Assembly (NCBI GenBank): GCA_016218365.1
Contig: JACREF010000031.1
Coordinates: 1 to 35,315 of the forward strand
Length of the DNA stretch: 35,315 bases
DNA from: Gammaproteobacteria bacterium
GTDB taxonomy: Bacteria > Pseudomonadota > Gammaproteobacteria > SZUA-140
Reading direction: 5' to 3'
The position numbers and the translations under genes are program-made. Of this stretch, positions 15,009 through 23,448 are shown piece after piece. The notes beneath the pieces are model-generated. The model was given only the letters and a program-made list of their open reading frames with translations, made no database searches and was not told where the DNA came from. The first letter of the stretch is position 1, and every line of letters starts with the position of its first letter.

Positions 15009-15848
15009 ATGATGAGCGGTGAAGTGCCATGGCTGTATGCCGGGCTGGCGAGTTATGCGCTGGCTACTGTGCTGGCGTGGCGTGGTCTGACGACGCTGCA
15101 GCTCGCTGTGCCGGCCGTGCAGCGGCGGGCCGAGTATCAGGTATTGATCGCCGTGCTGGCAGGTGTGGCCTTGCTGGTGACGGCGCTGGCGCTGCGCTGG
15201 CAGCGTCTGGGGCACGGACCGTTCGTCAATCTGTTCGAGCTGCTGATGAGCCAGCTGTTCAGTCTCGGTCTGATCTATGCGCTGGTGTACTGGCGGGTGC
15301 CGCAGGTACGGCCGGCGGCGGCAGTCACGCTGGCCTTGTTCTGGGTGCTGGGTCTGTGGATACTGGCGCTCGAGCCGGTCGACAGTGTGCTGCCACCGAC
15401 CTATTCGAATGACTGGTTATGGGCGCATGTCGGTTTCGGCAAGGTCTTTCTGTCATTCTGCCTGGTGGGCAGCGGCATCGCCGGCGTCATCCTGTTGCGG
15501 CGCGCGCACTGGTTCGCCCGTCGCTGCGCACGCCTGCCGGATGATGCTGTACTGGACCAGCTGGCGTGGCGCTTCATGCTGATTGCATTTGTCTTCCACA
15601 GCCTGATGCTGGTGGCCGGTGCAGTGTGGGCCCAGGATGCCTGGGGACGTTACTGGGCGTGGGATGCACTGGAGACCTCATCGTTCCTGAACTGGCTCGG
15701 GCTCGGTGCCGCGCTGCATGCGCGCGCCACCTATCGGGTGCCGGTGCGGGTTGGCGCGGCACTGATCTGTATTCTGTTCGTGTTTGCATTTTTTACCTAT
15801 TTCGGCGCGCCGTTTTACAGTGAGGCGGCGCACAAGGGGGTCATTTGA
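15009..15848 (+). CDS. ccsA: CcsA-like heme exporter/cytochrome c synthase subunit (System II)
   Basis: A 279-residue integral membrane protein with about seven or eight hydrophobic segments. The diagnostic tryptophan-rich WWD-type motif is present as WGRYWAWDALETSSFLNWL (about residues 213-231), preceded by a conserved His in FHSLMLVAG and another in WAHVGFGKVFLSF. These features define the CcsA/CcmC/CcmF heme-handling family, and the size fits CcsA. I choose ATG 15009, 8 bases after AGAGGG; GTG 15006 and ATG 15012 are alternatives. It lies about 150 bp after the resB-like gene, separated by three stem-loops, and just ahead of the TPR gene. Confidence 0.88.
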   Translation: MMSGEVPWLYAGLASYALATVLAWRGLTTLQLAVPAVQRRAEYQVLIAVLAGVALLVTALALRWQRLGHGPFVNLFELLMSQLFSLGLIYALVYWRVPQVRPAAAVTLALFWVLGLWILALEPVDSVLPPTYSNDWLWAHVGFGKVFLSFCLVGSGIAGVILLRRAHWFARRCARLPDDAVLDQLAWRFMLIAFVFHSLMLVAGAVWAQDAWGRYWAWDALETSSFLNWLGLGAALHARATYRVPVRVGAALICILFVFAFFTYFGAPFYSEAAHKGVI

Positions 15849-16498
15849 CGGTGGGTCGATTATCCGATGCGCTGGTCAGTGCCGGATCGTTGCTGGTGGT
15901 CGCGGCAGTGCTGGGTGTGCTGGTGGTGCTGGCGCGCCAGCCGGCGCTGCAGCAGTTCATGCCGGCACAGATCCATCGCGGCGGCGCGGTCAATGATGAA
16001 TTGACGGTGCGCTTCCAGCAGGCGGCGATGATGTTGCATGCCGGCCGTTATGATCATGCGCTGGCGGCATTGCATCGCGTGCTGGAGCTCTCGCCCCGTT
16101 TGCCCGAGGCCCATGTCAACATAGGCTATGCCTTGCTGGGGCTGGGCAAGCTGGAGGCGGCGCGGGGGTTTTTCCTCAGCGCCATTGATCTGCGACCCTA
16201 TCAGGGCAATGCCTATTGGGGGCTGGCCCAGGTCTATGAACAGCAGGGCGACCTGCCGGCCGCCCTCGGCGCCATGCGCACCTACATCCATCTGGCGCCA
16301 CCCAATGACCCCTATGTGCGACGCGCCCGCTCCGCTCTGTGGGAATGGGAACAACAGTTGCAGCGTGGTCCATTGCCCGAGGCCGAGCAGCGCTTCCTCG
16401 ACCAGGGTGCGCGGCAGTGGGAGGATCGCAACAGCCCGCAACTCGACAGTGCCGATCCGCCACCGTCCGGCATGACGGATGCTCCGCTGCAGCCATGA
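15845..16498 (+). CDS. Membrane-anchored TPR protein of the cytochrome cluster
   Basis: About 217 residues. An N-terminal membrane helix (about 10-30: ALVSAGSLLVVAAVLGVLVV) is followed by at least three TPR units (about 55-155), including GRYDHALAALHRVLELSPRLPEAHVNIGYALLGLGKLEAA. A Pro/Ser-rich acidic tail closes the protein. The start is uncertain: TTG 15845 overlaps the ccsA stop and follows AAGGGGG, and GTG 15851 is also possible. TPR proteins such as CcmI/CcmH and NrfG present apocytochromes to the heme ligation machinery in System I. Between ccsA and a thiol oxidoreductase gene, a similar apocytochrome-holding role is plausible but unproven. Confidence 0.75.
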   Translation: MTVGRLSDALVSAGSLLVVAAVLGVLVVLARQPALQQFMPAQIHRGGAVNDELTVRFQQAAMMLHAGRYDHALAALHRVLELSPRLPEAHVNIGYALLGLGKLEAARGFFLSAIDLRPYQGNAYWGLAQVYEQQGDLPAALGAMRTYIHLAPPNDPYVRRARSALWEWEQQLQRGPLPEAEQRFLDQGARQWEDRNSPQLDSADPPPSGMTDAPLQP

Positions 16499-17124
16499 AG
16501 ACGCTGCTGGCCTTGTGCATCGCAGTGTGGTCGTGGCCAGTGATGGCGACGCCGCCATCGTTTCAGGCCGGGGTGCATTATCAGCTCATTGAGCCGCGCC
16601 CGCCGCTGACCACGGCCGCGGGCAGGGTCGAGGTCATCGAGCTGTTCTGGTATGGCTGCCAGACCTGTTTTGCCATTCAGCCTGAATTGACGCGCTGGCT
16701 GCAGCAGCATCAGGCCCAGGTCAGCGTGCTGCGGGTGCCGGCATTGACCGAGCCGCAGATGCTGCCGCTGGCCCAGGCCTATTATGTCGCGGCCGAGCTG
16801 GGCATCCTCGGCCGGGTCCATGAGCGCTTGTATAACGCGGTGCATCGCCAGCAGCGGCCACTGCGTGATATGGCGGACGTGGCACGGCTGTTCGCCGAGT
16901 ACGGCGTCGATGCCCGGCGTTTCAATACCACGCTCCATGGCCGCGCGGTCGGTGAAAAGATCCGCCAGGCCCGGCTGCTGGGGCAACGGCTGCGGATTCG
17001 TGGCGCGCCGACGCTGATCATTGATGGCCGTTATCGCCTCGATGCCTCGATGGTCGGCAATGCGCGCGAGATGATGGCAGTGCTTGATTATCTGGTGCGG
17101 CAGGCGCAGACCCCGGCGCGGTGA
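16495..17124 (+). CDS. DsbA-like periplasmic thiol:disulfide oxidoreductase
   Basis: A 209-residue protein with a signal peptide to about residue 18 (VMA-TPP). The thioredoxin-fold active site is FWYGCQTCF, with Cys55 and Cys58. A helical insert follows, and the cis-proline loop is RGAPTLIIDG (Pro172). These positions match DsbA, whose usual site is CPHC; the CQTC dipeptide should alter the redox potential. ATG 16495 overlaps the TPR gene stop by 4 bp. In the cytochrome cluster it may keep heme-binding or structural cysteines in the correct redox state. Whether it oxidises or reduces cannot be told from sequence. Confidence 0.85.
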   Translation: MKTLLALCIAVWSWPVMATPPSFQAGVHYQLIEPRPPLTTAAGRVEVIELFWYGCQTCFAIQPELTRWLQQHQAQVSVLRVPALTEPQMLPLAQAYYVAAELGILGRVHERLYNAVHRQQRPLRDMADVARLFAEYGVDARRFNTTLHGRAVGEKIRQARLLGQRLRIRGAPTLIIDGRYRLDASMVGNAREMMAVLDYLVRQAQTPAR

Positions 17125-17178
17125 CGGGGTGTTCACGCCATGCCGGACTTGGCATACTGGGATGCGACAGGAGGGGGC

Positions 17179-19215
17179 ATGCGGCGGCGAGCAGTGTGGA
17201 ACAGGGTGAGGCGGTGGTCATCAGGCGTGCTGGTGGCGGCACTGGTGTTACCAGGGTTGGTCGCGTGCGGGGGTGGCAGCACTGTAGACCAAGGTGCGCC
17301 GACCCTCACAGCCGTGACGCCTGCTGACGGCGCCACCGGCGTTGCCACCACGGCCAGTATCACACTGACCTTTTCCAAGGCGCTGGACGCGCATACCGTC
17401 ACGGCGGCCAGCGTCGGGGTGTTTTCCGATCACGGCTGGGTCGCCGGCGTATTGGCACACTCGGGCGACACCGTGACCTTCACCCCGGCATCCGCGCTGA
17501 CGGCGGCACGCCAGTACAAGATCTATGTGGCCTCGACACTGGCCGATGCCGCGGGCAATACGCTGGGGCAGACGATCAACAAGTCCTTCACCACGGCAGC
17601 GCAGCTTGTCATACCAACGGTGCTGGGGCACACACCGGCCGATGCCAGCGTGGCCTTTCCGGCACGCATCACCGCCCGTTTTTCAGGCCCGCTCAATCCC
17701 GATACGGTGAATACTGCGCGCTTCTCGCTCAGTGATGGCAGCAACCCGCCCTTGGCCGGATCGGTCGCGGTGGTCAATGATCAGGCGATATTGACGCTGA
17801 GGCCGGACGCCGTGATGTTGCCGGGCACCTCCTATACGGCGACGGTGTCACATCTGATCCAGGATGCGGGCGGGACACCGCTGGGCGGGGATGTCGTCTG
17901 GTCGTTCATCACACCAGCGCTGCGCGGCACCGCCCAGCTGATCGAGGCAGACAATACCGGCAACGCCACCGCACCCGCTGTGGTGGCGGACACTGCCGGC
18001 AATGCGCTGGCGGTGTGGCAGCAGTTCGATGGCAGTTATAACAGTGTTTATGCCAATTATTACAAGGTTGGGCTGGGCTGGCAGGGGCGGGTGCTGGTCG
18101 CGACGGCATCCGCCGGCGATGCCAGCGGCCTGCAGCTGGCGATCAATCCGCAGAGCGGGGACGCCACGGCGGTGTGGCTGCAGCGGACACTGACCATGTC
18201 AGCGGGCGTGGTGACAGCGGTCGGGACGCAGGATCTCTATGCTGCACGATTTACTGCCGCCACGCAGACCTGGGGGGCGGCGGCATCCATTGAATCATTG
18301 GCCGGTGATGCGAGTTCGCCGCGGCTGTTGCTCGACAGCAGCGGCGCCGCGGTGGTGGCCTGGCTGCAGGATCAGGGCACGTACAGCCGCTTGTATGTCA
18401 AACGTTACAGCGGCGGCAGCTGGGTTGGCGAGGTTGCCTTGAGTACCTTGACGCGCGATGCGCGCGATCCGGCGCTGGCGGCCGATGGTGCTGGTCACGT
18501 GCTGGTGTTGTGGGCGGAGAGCGATGGCAGTCAGTACAGTGTGCTGGCAAATTATTATAACGGCTCGGCCTGGGGCAGTACCGCGGATGTCGATCAGTTC
18601 GCTGACGGTGATGCCGCCGAGCCCGCCGTGGTGTTTACCGGCACTGGCACAGCAACGGCAGTATGGCAGCAGCAATACGCCAGTGACGGCACCAATCCGC
18701 GCCAGACACTGCATGCCGGCCACTTGGAGGCCGGCAGCTGGTCGACGGTCGAGGTGCTGGAACAGGCCGATGCCGGCAACGTACTGGGGGCGGTCGTGAC
18801 GGCAGATGGCAATGGGGCGGTGACAGCGATCTGGCAACAGCATGATGGCCTGCACTGGAACCTGCTGGCCTGTCGTCGCAGTGCCGGACAGTGGGGCGAT
18901 GTATATCAAATCGAGAATGATGACAGCGGTGACGCGCTACGGCCGCGACTGGCACATGACAGTCAGGGAAATATCGAGGTGGTGTGGCAGCAGCATGATG
19001 GTCTGCGCTGGAACATCTGGTCCAGTTCATATTCGATGACCGGTGATGCCTGGCAGGCACCGACCTTGCTGGAGAATGACGCGTTGCGGGATTCAAAAGG
19101 CGCGGCGCGTAATGCCGAGCAGCCGGCGGTGGCCATTGATGGTGATGGCAATGTCACGGCGGTGTGGCAGCAGCACGATGGTACGCGATTCAATATCTGG
19201 GCAAGCCGCTACTGA
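17179..19215 (+). CDS. Lipoprotein with two Ig-like domains and eight propeller-like repeats
   Basis: A 678-residue protein with lipobox GLVAC, its Cys followed by GGGS. The start at 17179 follows AGGAGGGGG. Two Big_5/SbsA-type Ig-like domains are seen (about residues 35-135 and 140-250), each opening with a P-T-x-x-x-x-TPAD motif. From about 255 to the end, eight units of 50-60 residues each carry VWQQ.DG or a variant (VWQQFDG, VWLQRTL, AWLQDQG, LWAESDG, VWQQQYA, IWQQHDG, VWQQHDG, VWQQHDG), followed by a short strand ending in an aromatic residue. This suggests an eight-bladed propeller or similar solenoid. It is co-directional and 54 bases after the dsbA-like gene, so it is probably the last gene of the cluster. 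A surface-binding or scaffold role is inferred. Confidence 0.78.
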   Translation: MRRRAVWNRVRRWSSGVLVAALVLPGLVACGGGSTVDQGAPTLTAVTPADGATGVATTASITLTFSKALDAHTVTAASVGVFSDHGWVAGVLAHSGDTVTFTPASALTAARQYKIYVASTLADAAGNTLGQTINKSFTTAAQLVIPTVLGHTPADASVAFPARITARFSGPLNPDTVNTARFSLSDGSNPPLAGSVAVVNDQAILTLRPDAVMLPGTSYTATVSHLIQDAGGTPLGGDVVWSFITPALRGTAQLIEADNTGNATAPAVVADTAGNALAVWQQFDGSYNSVYANYYKVGLGWQGRVLVATASAGDASGLQLAINPQSGDATAVWLQRTLTMSAGVVTAVGTQDLYAARFTAATQTWGAAASIESLAGDASSPRLLLDSSGAAVVAWLQDQGTYSRLYVKRYSGGSWVGEVALSTLTRDARDPALAADGAGHVLVLWAESDGSQYSVLANYYNGSAWGSTADVDQFADGDAAEPAVVFTGTGTATAVWQQQYASDGTNPRQTLHAGHLEAGSWSTVEVLEQADAGNVLGAVVTADGNGAVTAIWQQHDGLHWNLLACRRSAGQWGDVYQIENDDSGDALRPRLAHDSQGNIEVVWQQHDGLRWNIWSSSYSMTGDAWQAPTLLENDALRDSKGAARNAEQPAVAIDGDGNVTAVWQQHDGTRFNIWASRY

Positions 19216-20819
19216 TCGCCTGATTGGCCGCCGGGCGTGAATGAGCGGGGTGACCAGCGGTCATCGCTGGCAGGCGGCTGCGTCACGCGTTGCCGGTCGT
19301 GCAAGCGCTGCACCATCTCGCTGACGCGGTGTGACAATGCCGCCTCACCATCCGGTCGTTTGTCGCGGCCGTAATAATATCTTTGCAGGTCCAGCACCAG
19401 CTGCTGCAGTTCGGTATCCGGACCGTGTTGGGTCTGCCATTGTGACAGACCTTCGTCCAGCGTCCGGCCCGGTAGCGCTGCCAGCAGCGCCGCGCTCAGT
19501 GCCGGTTGCTGTGATCTGAGCGGTTGCTGATTGCGGGGCCGTGAGCGGTGACGCTGCCACCACAGCGCCAGCAGCGTCAGGGCCAGCGCCGTCAGCAGCG
19601 CTGACAGTATCGATCGGCGCCAGTTCATGGCGGTGGGCGCGGGAGTGTGTTGATCGGCAGCCCCGGACAGGGTCGCCGGGCTGCTCGCCGTTGCAGCCTG
19701 TACCTGCAGTCGTTGAGCAGGGGCCACGGCGGCGCGTACTGCACCGTGTTGCGGATCGAAATAGGACAGGCGGATCTCCGGCAACAGGAACTCGCCTGGG
19801 CCGCGGGCCATCAAATAACCGGTGTATTCGACGACGCTCTCAACCGGCGTGCGGCTGTCATCAATGTGGCGTTCACTGCGATCAATATAGACCATCAATT
19901 GTGGAGGGAGCGTTTGTGCCGGCAATTGCTGTGGCAAGGCCGACAGCGGCGCCGTGCTGCGGATCACCACCTGCCATGGGTAACTCTGGCCCGCGATCAG
20001 TGGCGCATCAAAGGTTGTTTGCCGGATCTGCACTGTACCCACCGGGACCCCGGAGGGTGGTGTGTTTACAGGCTCAGTGATATTCAGTCTGACGCGGCTG
20101 ACCGGCAGCCGCAGCCGGCGGCCGGCCGCAGTCTCGATCCAGATATCAGGTAATGTCAGCGTCACAGGGCCGCTGCGTGCGGCGCTGACCCGCCAGGCGC
20201 TGCGTGTCACCTGGTATTGATGTCCGTGATAGAGGGTTGATGAATCGCGTGCCGGCAGGATCTCGACGCTGAGGGCGTGTGACGTGGCATCGAGCGCGGC
20301 ACCGAGCCGGGCGGTCTTCAATGGCACGCGGGAATATAGATCGAGGTAGGCCAGTGTGGCCTGCTGCGGCAGCAGTTTCAGTTCGGTGGCGCCGGAACGC
20401 ACAAAGACCTCCGGTGCCGCTTCGATGACGGGATCGAGGACGCGGATCTGCAGCGGTCGCGAACGGCCGTTCTCAAGCTGATAGGACGGGATCAGCAGGC
20501 TGCCACTGCGCCTGGGGAACAGCGCAAGCTGCAGCGTTGAGACCGGTTGTCCCTGACCATTGGCCAGCGTAAAACGATGCCGGGTCACGATCGGCCCCAG
20601 CTCAAAATCCCCGGTCAGGCGTGACAGATCGATATTGGGTTTGATGCCGTCGCCGCGCAGCCGGGTATCGCTGCCCTGCAACGTGAAGGTCAGCATCAGG
20701 TATTCATTTTGATGCAGGGTATCGCGATCGGTGCTCGTCAGCAGCGTTGCCGCCGCGCTAGGCAGGGCATGTGTGATCAGGACCAGCCACATCAGGCCGC
20801 ACAGATAACGGCTTACCAT
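19209..20819 (-). CDS. batD: BatD-like membrane protein
   Basis: A 536-residue protein with a signal peptide (about 1-23) and a large beta-rich periplasmic region. The region opens with LLTSTDRDTLHQNEYLMLTFTLQG, and GDFELGPIVTRHRFTLANGQ is the BatD/oxygen-tolerance signature. One membrane helix (ILSALLTALALTLLALWW, about 400-420) leads to a basic cytoplasmic tail. Its start overlaps the stop of the VWA-TPR gene by 7 bp, so it is the last gene of the Bat operon. Its TAG and the TGA of the convergent + strand lipoprotein gene overlap within 19209-19215, leaving no room for a terminator. Bat proteins are linked to stress tolerance in several bacteria, but their mechanism is unknown. Confidence 0.85.
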   Translation of the reverse strand: MVSRYLCGLMWLVLITHALPSAAATLLTSTDRDTLHQNEYLMLTFTLQGSDTRLRGDGIKPNIDLSRLTGDFELGPIVTRHRFTLANGQGQPVSTLQLALFPRRSGSLLIPSYQLENGRSRPLQIRVLDPVIEAAPEVFVRSGATELKLLPQQATLAYLDLYSRVPLKTARLGAALDATSHALSVEILPARDSSTLYHGHQYQVTRSAWRVSAARSGPVTLTLPDIWIETAAGRRLRLPVSRVRLNITEPVNTPPSGVPVGTVQIRQTTFDAPLIAGQSYPWQVVIRSTAPLSALPQQLPAQTLPPQLMVYIDRSERHIDDSRTPVESVVEYTGYLMARGPGEFLLPEIRLSYFDPQHGAVRAAVAPAQRLQVQAATASSPATLSGAADQHTPAPTAMNWRRSILSALLTALALTLLALWWQRHRSRPRNQQPLRSQQPALSAALLAALPGRTLDEGLSQWQTQHGPDTELQQLVLDLQRYYYGRDKRPDGEAALSHRVSEMVQRLHDRQRVTQPPASDDRWSPRSFTPGGQSGDQ

Positions 20820-22492
20820 GGACGCAGCTCGCGCCGCGCCGGATAGCGGCTGTCCTGCGCCGCAAAACGCTGACGCAAGACCTGGCGGGCATCATCAGGC
20901 AGGGTGCGGGCGGGATCACTGGGGTGTGAGGTCAGTAAGGTGTCCGTCGCCTGACGGCGGGTGATTGGTGGCGAGCTGCGCTGCCCGTCAATCGAGGTAT
21001 CAGCGGCATCGTCAGCCGGTTGCGGGCCATTGCCCTGGTGCGATCGCGCTGCGGCCATGGCGGCATCCTGGGTCTGGAGTTGCTGCCGGCGTCTGATCTG
21101 TTGCAGGTTGTAGGCGGCCTTTTTGTGCCAGCGATCCAGCGTCAGCGCCTGCTGATACCAGTGGATCGCCTGCGCAGTATCATCGAGTTCAAACAAGGTA
21201 TTGCCGAGATTGAAGCAGGCGCTGGCGCGTTGTTGAGCGGTCTGTGCCAGCTGCCGGGCGCGTAGAAAGGCCTGCTGCGCCCTGGGGTAGTCACCGCGGC
21301 GATAGGAGGCAACGCCGTAGCCGAGCTGGCCGTTGTAGGTATTGCTGTCCCGGTACAGGCGTTGTGCCAGCGGGTAGTCGGCGCGCATCAGCGCCTGATG
21401 TGCGCGCTGTTCATCCACCATCCCGGCCCGCACATGCCCTGGCAATACCAATATAGATAATAGCAGCCAGCCGGCCAGTAATGCCGTAGTGAGGCGTCGA
21501 GGTGCGATGATCTGGTCGATGACCAGCAGCACCATGGCCAGTGCCAGCGGCCATTGAAACAGCGCGTGGTGGTGCTGGGTGTCGGCGCTGCGCTGGTCGT
21601 GAGACAGCTGCCGCAGCTGTGCGGACAGTGTCGACATCGATCCGGGATCGGACAGTGGCAGATAGCGGCCGCCGGTCAGTGTCGCCAGCGTGGCAAGTAC
21701 CGGCGCCTGCAGCCGGCTCACCACCGGGTGATCCTGTTCGGTGACAATCCGTCCCGTGCTGTCGCGTACCAGTGCACCACCGGATGTCCCGACGCCAAGG
21801 GTGTACAGGCGGACATGTTGCAGCGTCAAGTGCCGCGCGGCAGACAATGCCTCGTCATGGTCATGCAGATCGCCGTCACTGATCAGGATGGCTGCACGGT
21901 TGTTGGTCGGGCCGTGTGACAACTGCCGGGCAGCGAGCTCCAGCGCGGCAGAGAGATTGCTGCCCTGCAACCGCGTCAGGTCGGTGTTCAGTGCGGCAAC
22001 AAAATGATCGACGGCATCCAGATCCGATGTCGGCGGCAGTATCTGATAGGCATTGGCCGAATAGGCGATCAGTCCGATGCGATGACCCTGCTGCGAAGGC
22101 AGCCAGTGCCGCACTCGTGTGAGTGCATTGTCGAGGCGGCTGGGGGTGACATCAAGCGATGACATCGATGGCGACACATCGACGATCAATGCAATATCCA
22201 GTGACGGGCGGTTGCCGGGATCGGTGGTGATATAAGGACTGGCCGCGGCCAGGACCAGTAACGACCACGCCGCGGGCCACAACCCGCGGACGGTCGCAGC
22301 GGCCAGTTGTTTGGCCGGCAGCAGAAACTGCCACAACGCCGGTTCTGCATATTGCTGCAGGCGGTGGTGGCTGCGGCGCCGCCAGTGCCGGATCAGCAGC
22401 GGCAGTCCGAGCAGTAACAGCAGCCACGGCCGCTCCAGGCCAACTGCGGGCAGGCCGCTCAGCACGGCAGCACCTGATGACGTGACCGCCAT
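20813..22492 (-). CDS. VWA domain plus TPR membrane protein (BatB/BatC-like fusion)
   Basis: A 559-residue protein. Two N-terminal hydrophobic segments precede a von Willebrand A domain with a MIDAS start of DVSPSMSSLD (about residues 85-95), a conserved Thr/Asp region and ISDGD. A membrane segment lies around 310-350. TPR units follow (about 370-465: YDQLAQRLYRDSNTYNGQLGY-like and ACFNLGNTLFELDDTAQAIHWYQQALTLD). A low-complexity Gln/Asp/Ser tail ends the protein. The fusion combines roles that are separate BatB and BatC genes in Bacteroidetes. It starts inside the end of the preceding VWA gene (34-bp overlap). Confidence 0.85.
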   Translation of the reverse strand: MAVTSSGAAVLSGLPAVGLERPWLLLLLGLPLLIRHWRRRSHHRLQQYAEPALWQFLLPAKQLAAATVRGLWPAAWSLLVLAAASPYITTDPGNRPSLDIALIVDVSPSMSSLDVTPSRLDNALTRVRHWLPSQQGHRIGLIAYSANAYQILPPTSDLDAVDHFVAALNTDLTRLQGSNLSAALELAARQLSHGPTNNRAAILISDGDLHDHDEALSAARHLTLQHVRLYTLGVGTSGGALVRDSTGRIVTEQDHPVVSRLQAPVLATLATLTGGRYLPLSDPGSMSTLSAQLRQLSHDQRSADTQHHHALFQWPLALAMVLLVIDQIIAPRRLTTALLAGWLLLSILVLPGHVRAGMVDEQRAHQALMRADYPLAQRLYRDSNTYNGQLGYGVASYRRGDYPRAQQAFLRARQLAQTAQQRASACFNLGNTLFELDDTAQAIHWYQQALTLDRWHKKAAYNLQQIRRRQQLQTQDAAMAAARSHQGNGPQPADDAADTSIDGQRSSPPITRRQATDTLLTSHPSDPARTLPDDARQVLRQRFAAQDSRYPARRELRPW

Positions 22493-23448
22493 TCAGACCA
22501 CAGCAGCAACAACAGCGCCGAAGATAATGGCAGCCAGAACAGCTCATGATGTCTGGCGGCACTGGGATCTGTCACCCTGCCCGGTTCCAGGTGATCGATC
22601 TCGGCGAAGGCCTGATCCAGCGTGTGTTGCGCGGTTATATGAAAGAAGCGGCCGCCGCAGCTGGCAGCGATCTGCTGCAACAGCGCGGTGTCGGGCGGCA
22701 GCGCCGTGGTCAGTGGTGGCAGCACCGGACCGCGCGGAAAGGCCACCTTGCCGGCAGTGCCCAGCGCTACTGTATAGATACGGACATGGTGTTGCCGGCA
22801 GAGCTCCAGAGCCTGCAGAGGGCTCAGCCTGCCGGCGGTATTCGCGCCATCCGTCAGCAGTATCAGGATGCGTGAGGTGTCGACGTGCTGCAGCCGGTGG
22901 CTGGCCAGTGCGATCGCATCACCGAGTGCGGTACGTTCACCGGCCAGTCCCTGCTGCAGGTCGGCCAGCAGCCCGGTCAGCAATGCGTGATCGGTGGTTA
23001 ATGGCACATAGGTGACGGCATCATCGGCAAAGGCGATGATGCCGATCCGGTCGCCGGCACGGCGGGCGATGAAGCCGGGCAGCTGCTGTTTAAGCATGTC
23101 GAGGCGGCTGATCGCTTGCCTGTCATGCTGGTAATCCAGCGTGCGCATCGAGCCCGAGACATCGATGGCCAGCATGATGTTGTGTGCCGGATGTCCGCTT
23201 GCCGTAGGCCCGATGATCCACAGCGGACGTGTCAATGCCAGGCATAACAGGGCGATGCCCAGCCACCAGGGCCAGCGCGCCGTCCTGTTATGGTCGGCTG
23301 TGACCAGTGTCGCCAGCAGCCTGGTCTGGGGATGCAGCAGGGACGGCAGGCGCAGCGGGCGCTGGGTGCTGAGACGTGAGGACAGCCACAGTACTGTGAT
23401 GATCAGCGGCAGAGCCAGCAACCAGTGTGGCGCGGCCAGTGTCAGCAC
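22459..23448 (-). CDS. VWA domain membrane protein (BatA-like)
   Basis: A 329-residue protein. Two N-terminal hydrophobic segments (about 5-20 and 60-80) precede the VWA domain, with MIDAS motif DVSGSMRTLD (about 94-103), a conserved Thr in GERTALGDAI, and LLTDGANTAG. A final membrane helix is near the C-terminus (FWLPLSSALLLLLWSEWRSR). The GTG start overlaps the end of the DUF4381-like gene by 7 bp. Paired VWA proteins next to MoxR and DUF58 form the standard MoxR/Bat module, thought to assemble or chaperone metal-bound or envelope complexes. Confidence 0.87.
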   Translation of the reverse strand: MLTLAAPHWLLALPLIITVLWLSSRLSTQRPLRLPSLLHPQTRLLATLVTADHNRTARWPWWLGIALLCLALTRPLWIIGPTASGHPAHNIMLAIDVSGSMRTLDYQHDRQAISRLDMLKQQLPGFIARRAGDRIGIIAFADDAVTYVPLTTDHALLTGLLADLQQGLAGERTALGDAIALASHRLQHVDTSRILILLTDGANTAGRLSPLQALELCRQHHVRIYTVALGTAGKVAFPRGPVLPPLTTALPPDTALLQQIAASCGGRFFHITAQHTLDQAFAEIDHLEPGRVTDPSAARHHELFWLPLSSALLLLLWSEWRSRHQVLPC

